Part shown: piece by piece, positions 28,401-40,354 of the stretch
Position numbering within the stretch: position 1 is the first letter of the stretch
Layout of the letters: the number at the start of each line of letters is the position of its first letter
DNA from: Anoplolepis gracilipes
Taxonomy: Eukaryota; Arthropoda; Insecta; Hymenoptera; Formicidae
Direction of reading: 5' to 3'
Length of the DNA stretch: 64,000 nucleotides
Assembly (NCBI RefSeq): GCF_047496725.1
Contig: NC_132975.1
Coordinates: 7,358,001 to 7,422,000 of the forward strand
The notes under the pieces: generated by a model
What the model was told of the DNA's origin: nothing
The model's input: only the letters and a program-made list of their open reading frames with translations
The model's database searches: none
Position numbers and translations under genes: made by a program

Positions 28401-31400
28401 AAAAGTCCTTAGGAAATATTTCTTTCTGTATAAGGTAAGAATTGTGATAATGTGTACGGATCGTTTCTCTCTTCAATTCCTGACTTTGTTTTGTCTCTTA
28501 TTGTACGTTTTGTACTCCCGTCGTTGACAGCACAGGATATATTCAAAACATGCACTTATTTCCTTGCACTTTTTGTGTAAATGTGATATATTAATTTATG
28601 TGTATGTAATTATTAATCTTTAATAATTATATTAAATAATTATATGTACATATATAATTTTGATTAATCTTTAATAATTACATCTTTTAGTTTACCGAAT
28701 AAACAAATTTTGAATTTTCCAAAAAGAAACTTGTCGAGTATAGAGAAAATATGTGAACATGTGTTGATCTATATTTCGCACTATAACACCTGTTATGACG
28801 ATAGCAATTTGACGGAAAATGATTGCGTCGAAAATCGCGTTGTCTGCAGGCACTCATTAGTTTACCGTTTTGCCGATCAGCGAAAAATATGCGACTCGTT
28901 CGAACGCGAAATTGTCCTTCACGCTTTCGAATACGAATCGTTTGATTCGGTTGACAGAACGCACGCGATGCGTCACATCGACGTTTGCGAATTAAATTCG
29001 TTTTCGCCGATGATGCGCGCAGTACGCGTGTCACTTCGTCAATTTGCAGGCTTTTCCGTGGTTATTGGATTGGAGTCGAAACCCTATGAAGTCTATGATA
29101 TATATTTCTTCGAAAATTGGTGAAATCAATTTTATTACGCGCACTAAAAGATCGAACGAAGAAGATTGGATCGAATTTAGGAAGTTATTACTTCCTTCCG
29201 ATATACATAAGCTTATATATAATGATGCATCCGTCATGATTTTTAATGGAAATGTCAATTAGGAAGCGAAGATTACGATAAATAAGGAAGAGATTAAACA
29301 TATCTTTCGAAATTATTTTTCATTTTTATTTGAGTGTAAGACACTGCACTATGAAAAAACTGTTTTCTTTTTCGCACAAATAAACTTTCAATGATATACT
29401 TGCAATCATTTATTGCTAATTATATATTTAAAAAAACTGTATTGTGTAAAAATACATATTGTAGAAAAATAAATAATTGCAATAGGTTCTAGACATCTTA
29501 TATGGATAACTATATCATAAATCAAGCTAAAAAGTCTAATGATTTGTTTGGCTAGATAAAACTAGCAAACGGTATTTCTGCTAAAAAGCTTCATTTCCAC
29601 ACCCATTCACACACACATACATAGATCGATAGATCGCGAGAGTAGATGAAAATTTAGGGAGAGCTCGTAGGAAGCATTAGCATAGGTATGCCTAGTGTGC
29701 AACAATGTAGTGTGTGCTTGTGGTTGTGGATTTCAGCAGGCGTACAGTCAGTACATCCCGGCTACAAGGGCCCAAGTGTCCGAGGCCCAGGGTGGGCAGA
29801 CGGGGGTCGCCATGGACGGCACTTACCTCGTCGAAGCCTCGTTCTGAAAAAACCCCTTCGCGCGCTGTAAATCGACATTTTAAAATTGAAATTGAACCGG
29901 ATTTTTCGACCAAGCCAAAAAAAAGTAAAGAGTGAAAAATAAAAATGATAAGCAAAAATATATCGAGACCGTGTTGCATTATAACTCGATTAAAAGTAAA
30001 AATCGAGAAATGCATTAGAGGATGCGTCGGCAAAATAAAAATACAAATAAGTGTGCTAGAAATTCAGACGTCATTGCGGACGTATAGCAGAGCTGAAACA
30101 TGCTTGTTTGTCGACGTAAAACAGATGTAACCTAGAGTAACCAAAGTGAAGGTAAAAGATATAATGTATATAAACGTACGCGTTTAAGAGAACGAAAGAA
30201 AAAACGAGAGAAAGTGACGGATATATGCGGATGAGTAATCGAATGAGAGGGAGAGCGAGGGAGAGAGAGAGAGAGAGAGAGAGTATTTAAGAGTAAAAAG
30301 ATATATATATGTATATATCATATATATTATAGAGCTAAAATAATATATGTATATCCGATTCTCGCGTCAACAAATGTACGCGATCTAAGAAAATCACCAA
30401 AAAAAAGCACAAACAACACAAGTAAAGACACACACAGTCGCGCAAAATCTACAAAGTCAATCAATCAAATTCTTCTATTTCATCATTTCCGTGCTACCTT
30501 CTACCCCCGACGATGTCAACAACGACCACAACGATGATCGCAATGACCGGCCGCTGTTTGGGTCCATCGACGACGATTGGCGCCCGCTTCATCATTCTTT
30601 CCTCTTTATCATCGTCCTTGGCATACTTGGTGGACGAAACCGCCATCGATGACGACGACGACGACGATGTGGACGAAAACATCGACAAACATGGAAAAAC
30701 AAATTACACAAATTTATGGCGACGATAATAACGCGATCGACGTTACTGCCTTCATCGAACGATCGATCGAAAATCACACAGAGTCTGTCCTATCAACTGA
30801 CCACGAACGAGAGCAAGGACAGAGTGGTGATCATATATGGCGACCGTATACAGGTGCGGAAAAAGGTAAAGAAATAATGTTGCTGGCAGACAATTGTGAA
30901 AACGATAATAATAATAATAATGATAATAATGATGGTGATGATGATAATGATAATGATGCTGATAAGAAGAATGTGATGAGACATGACATAAATGTGATAG
31001 ATTTATGTGTGATATATATATCAATTATTCGGAACGCGCTTCTACGTCTTCTGCCATGATATGAAGAACACATCAGGATCGCCCCAGCAGTCCCTATCCC
31101 TTCCGGTGCTCGATAATGCCTTTAAGAACGATTTCTGGATTGGCTTCTTCGATGTCCGCTTTCGAAAAAAATCCTCTTTTGCTACGCTTGTTTAGGGATT
31201 CTTGCATCTTTCAAAGATTCGTCACTGAGGGGCTGTGCATTTAATACTCTATTTAATGTGCAATTTGCTTCTTGTGATTATGGATGTATGGTTGCCATGC
31301 TTTTTGGGGGATGGTGTTGAATGTTTTTAGAGATATTTATACGATTTTTTTTTAGGATGATTGATGGCTTCCTGCGCTGATTGAGCTTTGTTTCGAATGT

Positions 31401-34400
31401 TTTATTGCATATCTATGAGAGAAAGTCTGTGATTTGCGCAATTTATATACATATAAATATATACCTATATGATATAAATATTCTAAATGTAAATTTAATC
31501 GGTTTTATATTCGCATATTTTTTTACTAATATGTATGTCTAATTCTATACACACACATATGTATATAAATTTATATTAATATGTTACATTGAAATATAAT
31601 TTTACTTAAATGTATGTAATATTATATATGATACATTTTTTTTAATGTAAAATATTGTGCAACTCGCAAAAATCTTATATATTAAAAATTAGGATTTAAA
31701 AATATATTTTCTATTTTTTTCGATTTATAAAGAATTTATAAATTTAATAACATAATAAAATGTGATATAATGATAAATTAATTATTATCATTTTATTCAC
31801 AATGAAATTTCTTGGTTGATCTTTAAAACAGTTTTTATTTAATTAATTTTTGATATGCTGCAGAGTATGTGGCAATCATTCTTTTTATGCCTATCTTTCA
31901 TTAAATCTTTATTACGCTCACAAAATTAGCAAAATGAGATTTCTACAAAATGAGATTTATTTATGAGATTTATTATGAAAAAAAGCTCAGGAAAAAATTA
32001 TGTATGTATTTTTATCAAATTTATATATTATATACTGTAGATAAAAAAATTTGTAATCTAACTTAATAAATTTATGCTATGACACTTATCAATATTTAAG
32101 TGTCGATATATTTTATTTAACAGATTTATTATTGTAAAACGAAATTTTTACTTTCCGCATTCGTGTGAATATATGTTGCAGCTATAATTCAGTTAAATAA
32201 GCAAAATATATTGGAGAGCTATTGTTTTTATTAGATACAAATATTTCTATGAAAAATCCCCGAAATTTGTCAAACTTCAATAATTTTAATAGTGATGAAT
32301 ATAAAATTTGACGACAAATATCAGTATTATATGTAATATGTATGTATAATATTTTGCGTTTTTTTTTTTTATAATACAACGCCTTATACATATAATATGT
32401 ACATCTCTGTAATCTTTGCGGTTTCATTGTATCTTGAAACTTGCAACAATCTCGATGCCCTCTTTTTTAAACTTTATACAAAACAAGCTAAGGTTATTCG
32501 AGCAAGAAAGGTCGCACAGAAAAAATTGCTCTTGTTTTTTTTAGAAATTACGCTCAAAATATTTTCGCTATCCTCTTCGATCTTCAGCCTTCTTTTTACA
32601 TGGTTTATCTGTTTGGATTGGATTTTTCTATCTTTATTTTTTTGAAAAAAATTCAAAAGTTATTATGAGCGATGTAAAAATTGTGTAATATTTTTTAGAA
32701 CTCTTTTTCAAAGAATTTTTTAAAATTTGATGTTTTGGAAATGTAATCTTTTGTAAGCATACATAATATGTGCTTACAAGATTCTTTGTAATTAGAATAA
32801 TATTAATTATTATGGTTTGGAAATAAAAAGACAAACGTCTTATAAAAATCATTTTATAATTGCCACTATTGATATTTCAATAACATTCTTTGAGATCAAA
32901 TCGAATTTTAAAATGAATTTTACTTAACTAAAGCTTTTTATTAAAATTTTCATAAAATAAAAAATAAAGAATTTTGTTATATTTATTTTTAGCTTTTGAT
33001 GATAAATAAAAATTATATCTTTGATATCTTTCTGAAAGAAAAATTAACTTTAAATTAAATAAAATGTATTTTTAAAATGAATTATGGAAAACCTGAAACA
33101 ACTTATTTATATGACCTTATGTATACTATCTATTCACTTTTAAAAAAATTATGAGATAATATAAATAATATTAGTTCTAATTTAAATATCGATATTTTGC
33201 CAGCTACATAAATAAATTTGAATACCGCTGACTGGCTTTCGCTTCTCGTATTTTTTCAACTAAATAAAACCGTGAAAGAAAGGGTCAGAAGGAACAGAAG
33301 GTAAAAGGGACGTAAACGAAAGCAACAGCCGTGGAATAGATCGTTTGTTTCTCTCGCTCTGTTTCTTTTTTCCGTATCTGCGCGATTTTCTTTCGAGGCG
33401 ATCTTTGAAGGCGTCGTTGATTGGAATACAAGAGTTTCGTATTTCTCTCTTTTGAGATTTTACGGTCTGAAAAATACCATCGCAGTCGAACGCTCACTTT
33501 TTTCTCTTTTATGCTCCTGCGATACACTTCACACGTGTACCACGAAAATATTTTTTTAAACGTTCTGCAAACGGGTGGTAGAGGACGAATCGTTGTTACA
33601 GCATTTGCATTCACGGCAAGCCTATCCGTGTGTTGTATCTCTTTTCTCTCGAGTTTTTTATTTTACCGATAAATTTATTCCGCAAGTACATATTCAACAC
33701 GATGGATTTTTGTTCTTGCTGCATATTTTTTTATAAAGTTATATTATTAATGTTATATGTACACAACATGTAGATATATATATATATATATATAATAAAA
33801 AAATGATTCTAGAGAGGATATTTTGATGTATAATTAATTAAAAATTTTTAAAAAGCGAGAGTAACTGTAATTTTATATGTTTATTTTTCAAAATAACTTA
33901 AATTTAAAATATAATCGTTTTTCTATATAATTTTACAATTTTATTTATAAAAAGTTCTTAACAAAATACATCTTGAATGTCATGTAACGAACGAAACTAT
34001 AGTTAAACAAGTGAGTTTGCTGTGTTTGTATTATACATAACAACATTTAATTTGAAATAATCGAAAATAGATTGAGTGACTATCTTAACACTGCATATTT
34101 GCAGTTTGGGTTACAAAAAACACGTGTTTGCTTAAATACATTTTGTAAAACTTGTAAACGGTTGTCGAAGCATTTGCAATTTTAATCGAAGTCTTGTGGC
34201 TACCTTGTAATTCTTCTTTTTCGCCTTACTGTGAAATGAACTAAATAAATTTACTTTAGTTTTTGTAAAATGAATTGGAAGAAAGCAAAATAAACTTCAA
34301 ATTAAAACAGAAAGATTTTTTATATAGTAAATTTTTTTATTTTTTATATTATTTTTTGTAATATTTTTTTCAATATTGTTTATGTGTATTTTATATTTAT

Positions 34401-35512
34401 TATAGTTTTTATATTAATTAAATAATTCAATTATTTGGATTTATGTATTTTATATCCATTAAAGTTTATAAACTTTATTATTATAGAGATCTTTTACTTT
34501 ATGTATATTATCAATTTTATAAATATGTATATATTATGAAATAGTTTTACATCTTTTACATATATTTTAATTTATATGCGCGTGCTTTTTTCTGTTCTCT
34601 TTTAGTGTGAAGATATTTTCTATACATTTTATATAAATTATTCATATTTATTTTATTATTATTTATATTTATCATTACTTTATACGTATACTGATTATAT
34701 TAGAGATTATTTAATCCCTGTTATATTTTATTATTACAATGTAATATATTTTATTTGTTATAACCGAATAAGTAAATAGATAAATAAACGTTATATATAA
34801 CATATTATATACAACGTATAACTGAAGATAGAAGATTAAAATAATACCTTGTTCAAATAATACTAAAACATTGCAAAGGAAACGAAAATTAAACAGACTA
34901 AACTAATTTATTTGTAGTGACTATAGTGTTTCATGTGAAACGCAATTAGACGTTATACGAAAATGACTAACTATATCAAAGAACAAAAGCAGCGCATTTA
35001 TTTCGGTGGGATTTACTATTGCTCGCTCGCAGCTGCGGTGCATTAAGCAAATCCTCGTATAAATGTCTACTAAATTTCGCATAAACCCGTTGGCACGTCA
35101 ATACATCGAATAAATTTAATCGTAAAAATGTTTTTACAGCCATCGTTTAAAACGAATGCATTTAAAGGCGTGACGTAAAGTTTTGCTTAAATTATTCTCA
35201 ATGTTATACCGCAGATTAACTTCATTATGTTATCAATTCGTCTTTAATTTCCTTTTTAATAAGATGAAGTTATTAAATCTTCCAAACTTAACTATATAAA
35301 TATAAACCTAAATTATTTTTGGCTTATAATTTTACTTATAAAGAAATATTCTTAATACAAAATAAATTTATAAATAAAACTAAACATAAAATTATAAGTA
35401 ATGTAAATATAATGTAAATGAGAAATAATTTTGTTATAATTATTACTTTTAAATTATCGATATGTTGTTATTCAAATTATGTAAAAAGAATTTTAATATT
35501 GATATATATAAT

Positions 35513-35562
<50 letters not shown>

Positions 35563-36753
35563 CTTAATATGTGATCTTCTAATTTTGCATTATCTTCTGC
35601 AAAATTTTAATTAACACAGTGCTTGCTTTTGCGTTGGTTTCATAAAGAGTATTAACACAATTATTAAGCGCGATGTGTTTGCGATAAAACAAGCACTATA
35701 TGCTTGTATTACGTTCATCGATCGTACTTTCTGCATTTGCATTTACATATCATAAATTTGCTTTCGACAGATTATATTATGTATCAGTATTACCACAGAT
35801 TACACGTTTTATCGCGATCGATAAATTACGCTGTACAAGGTATTTTATTGTCAGATCATATGTAAATCATGTTTTATATTTATGTTTTACACATTAAGAT
35901 ATCGGTACACGCCTATATGAAATTGTCAAAAATTATCTCGGAAATTCAATTTTAATTATAACGTTGCTACCAGGTACTCTTTTTCTGATTTTCTTTCATA
36001 CACTGTTAAATTACATATTAAAGAATACACAATTATATAATTATAATATATTATAATATATACTATAATAATAAATTATATAATAATTGATTTATTAATT
36101 ATATAATAAATAAGCATCGAAATGCAAGTCACTTACGTTTCTATCTTTGAAATCCAAAAAGTATACGCTTCAATAATTTTTAGTATCTATATAATTTATA
36201 TTTTTTCGGCATATAAATTGCTTATACATTTTATCGCGGTTTTATATACAAATAATTTTGGGCTGTATTCTACGTTGTTCTTGAAGATTCATAAAGTCAC
36301 TCTCAAACTCTTGAGCGTTTTGTTGCATTAATAAATTCGTCGGATATTATTAGAAGAATATGCCTTGAATATTTGCGGACGTTTACGTGCCACGAGAGAA
36401 ATAAGAGATGCAAATAGCTTCATCATGAATCTCATTTTTATTTAAATTCCAATAATTTCGTTTTCTTTTTAAACTATAACGAAAATAACGATTTATTTCG
36501 TGTTTAATTGGACATTTTGGTTTTATATTTTATATTTATATAGAAGTAGCTACGAGATTTTGTTATCATGCAATTGTAAAAAAGATTATATGTACACGTA
36601 TAACAAAAATCACATTATTATTATTAACTTTTTCTTTTAGGAAAAAGAGCAGAGGGTTAAGTTACATTAATTTATATAATGAATTATGAACTGTTCAAAA
36701 TTAATCTTTTGATAAAACTAATGTAAGTTTTACACAGACACACACACACACAT

Positions 36754-36786
<33 letters not shown>

Positions 36787-37468
36787 AAATTTCAAATTTT
36801 TCTGTTAAAAAAGAGTTAGGTTTTTCATTTTTAAAATAGGAAAAAAGAAACCATATTATTATTCCCTTGATGATGGTTTACGAGTCTAACTACATACTAA
36901 TTTTGCTTATTTTTCTACAAAATATTCATCACTTTTCTTGTTGCTCTGGTCTCGGGGGACGCGTGTGGCCTCTACCATATATTAGAACACACTATTCTAC
37001 AAGTATCCATTTGATACACGCGCGAGATCTGGCAACACGATTTAGTAGTTACGCGTGCATGTATGCAAGGTGCAACTGCACTGCGACGCAGCATGAAGTC
37101 TCGCGATGTTGGAATTATCAGGACTTGTCGAGTAGTAGAGTAGAAATTATTGGGTCGGACGCTTTTCAGGATTTCACGACGGATTAAGGGTCGCACGTGT
37201 GTGGCGATATGTTGCGGTCGATTTACGCGTCTTAAATTTGTTGAGAATTTACTGCATTGCGGTTTACGCGATTACATTTATCGGTGCAGATAAGGATTTT
37301 TAATTTTTTAGCAGAGTGTATTCAGTGAGTTTTTTTAAATATATTTTTGAGTTATATTGTAATTATAATATTATATTTACAATATTTTGAATATATTAAT
37401 AATACCGCAATTTTTTACTATATGAAAAATTATTGTAAAAATTATAAATAAATATTAATTGAAATATA

Positions 37469-37530
<62 letters not shown>

Positions 37531-40105
37531 ATAACATATTAAAATACGCGTTTAATTAAAGTAAACGCGTGCATTAAATTATTTATTTTTGTTATTCTTC
37601 AGAATTTTTTAAAATTAAAAATAATGATATTTTAATATTATACAAGCATGTAAATTTGTTTTTCACGTGAAACATGTGCTTTTTAAAGAACAATAAATAA
37701 CAGTAATAAATATCCAAAAATTTGTTGAACGTTACAGCGATATTTGAATATTTATAAGGATATAAAAATATCTATTGCATATCTATATTGCACAAATCTT
37801 GATGTGCCACGTGCAGGATATTCTTAAATATTTTTAGCTTGCGAGTCTAAGAAAGTACGTGTGAAATTGGCATATAGTTAAGAATAGGATATGACATATG
37901 ACATATACGTATGTATATGTTTAACGTTTCTATTCTTTCTATTTGAATCCTCTTAGGAACTATTAACAACAATGGAATACATAAATTATATTAAAACTCT
38001 AAAATTAAATATAAAATTTAATTAAATTACGTATATAATATTATAACTTAATTCTCTCGATAAGTATATTAATTTATATATTATATATCCCTGTTTTGTT
38101 ATAAACTGTTAAAATATAAAACAGGAAAAATGATATTAATATTTTAATATCCAGAGTTAATTAATAAAATTGTTTCTGTTTAATAAAACAAAATTACATT
38201 AGATTACATTAGAGATTTACAAAGTAATTTTATGATTTGGTCTTACTATTAAATTTCCAAAGAGAAATTTACTCTCTTGCTTTTCTAACAAAAATTTTGC
38301 GAGCGCTTTTGACATTTTTAAATATCTCATGATTTCTTTAATGTGTTCATATAATAGATTTATCTATTGTATAAAATTAAAAAAAAAATTAATTAAACAT
38401 CCACATAAATTTTCCAAAGATTTCATTCGATAGATAAAATAAGACAGGAATGAATCGTGCAGTAATTGACTGCGTTTCGTTTTATCTTCCTCTAATCGAT
38501 CGTTATCTTGGCACATTCACGCTACTAATTGCAAAATCGATTTACGATTACCACTACGCTGCGCAATTACTAGTATAGTATAATTAAACTCGGATAAGAG
38601 CGATCTGCTGTTATTAATCACGAAAGACGTAACGTAGAAAGTTACGTTGGTTAAGTGCAACACAATAGCCATGCGATTATTGCGATAAAGTTCTGTGATA
38701 AACGTTTGAAAGGATGCTGCCAGGATGAGCTGTAAACTCAACTTTGAAACGATGTAAAGTATGACGACTGCTTGTTGTAACTGTTACGCTGCGTTATCAC
38801 GACTATTTAATTTACAATTTGCGCTTGTAAGACTTATAACGCACTTCGCATGCGCATCATAAGGATCTCCCGCGATATTTTTACTGGAGGCCAAATATCC
38901 TGCAGTGAATCTTTGTTTCTAAAAGGATACTACAGGTTCTTCTGACTATCTTGTATACGATAGGAGGTTACAGTAATTATATTCCGTTTTATATTAATAT
39001 ATAATATATTTATATTACACATTTTCTTTGAAGAAAGAAAACGCGAGCATGGTAAATTATAATCATTTAAAAGTTATGATTATAGAATATTAAGATTAAT
39101 TATATTTTAGGCAGAAATTTATCGCATGTGTTATTTTTTTAAAGACTTGTATAAATTTTTATACATCGCACGTCTTCTTACATTTAAATTTATTCATAAC
39201 TCTTCATAATTTAACGGTTAATAGTGACTTTGGTAAAATAAGGATACACACATACATACATATGTCATTTTTATATTGTTAAAAATTATCCATATACAGC
39301 GTTGCTGTGTATACATACGTATAATTATGTCTTTATCTTGAATTAAGATATTTTTGAAAGAAAAGATATATTGAAGAAGAGATATATTGGCCGCTATTAT
39401 TATTAATCTCTAAATTAAAGTTACGTTATTTTCACAAATAGAATAATTCCGTCTAGTGACTTAAATTAAACTGCGCGTTTGAATTAATTTGAATAATACA
39501 TATGCATATATCTCAACAAGCAAACCGAACAAATATACCGTGTTATCACGCAAAGCGTCTTGATTCGGCTCTGTGCATCGTTTGTGCTTCCTTCTACCTT
39601 CGTGTTTTACATGTAATGGAATGTTCGAATTGTTCTTGTTGTTGTTGTTGTAATTGTTGTTGTTACCCCTCTTATTGTATTGTGTCGTTATGCTTCGTAT
39701 CTTGATTTCCTCTCGACTACTCCCGCTCGTTATGTCTCTTTCTCATTCGTCGCATGTTTCTCTTAATGCACGCGTGATTCTTTCTTCGTCTCACTCTTTA
39801 CATCCTCATCTTTCGATCTCTCTTTGTTTTTTTCTGTCTTTTTGTGACGGAAATCATCCAAAAGTTTTCCCGAACCTCTCGTCCTCGGGAGATTTATACG
39901 TGTCTTGCGAGCTCGAAGATCGTTTAAAGTCGATCATCAGTTCGGGCCATGTCAGTTCATTTCCAATCCGTCAAATCACCAAAGACCCTTGAATCTCGAA
40001 ATCGGAATGTAATTTCATACGATCGACATCTCAGCTCAATTATAGCATAAAGGATCATTTCTTTCCCGAGGAGGACGAGGAGTGAAGAGAAAAAGAGAGG
40101 AAGAA

Positions 40106-40141
<36 letters not shown>

Positions 40142-40316
40142 CGAGAGAGAGAGAGAGAGAGCGAGAGCGAGAGAGAAAGAAAAAAGAGGGGATAGACGTA
40201 TGTATACGTACTTGCTTAGTCTGGATCTAAAAATTAGAAGCTAGAGAACGATTGAAAGCTAGAGTAAAAGCGGCGAAAATGCAAGTGTGAACGAGAAGGT
40301 GTGAGAGAAAATAAGT

Positions 40317-40354
<38 letters not shown>

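Larger units (their letters stand above)
13829..29736 (+). other. Shal intron or inter-terminal-exon region, about 15.9 kb
   Basis: This lies between the QRYQ exon and the 29737 exon. It holds a long inverted repeat (14877-15227), a roughly 197-base tandem duplication (27001-27395), (CT)n at 18132-18162, (GT)n near 16457-16475 and several long (TA)n tracts. A GC-richer island at 18470-18820 has no supported coding content. The first 700 bases after 13828 are also GC-rich and may be 3' UTR of the ETRV isoform. Open frames at 25.1-25.5 kb are translated TA repeats. Confidence 0.6.

Noticed and set aside
28687..29262. Overlapping + and - frames of 72-137 residues
   Set aside because: Open on both strands with no recognisable domain, splice context or composition bias that favours one frame.
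30513..31073. Several overlapping frames of up to 160 residues on both strands
   Set aside because: They are dominated by Thr, Asp, Asn, Ile or His runs from trinucleotide repeats, in a probable 3' UTR.
32748..32792. Hairpin TTGTAAGCA...TGCTTACAA as a possible microRNA
   Set aside because: The stem is short with a bulge and small loop, and the flanks do not extend the pairing to microRNA-precursor length.
36867..37196. 106-residue + frame in a GC-richer patch
   Set aside because: Composition is irregular (scattered Cys/His/Thr with no motif), the opposite strand is also open, and no splice or family support is seen.
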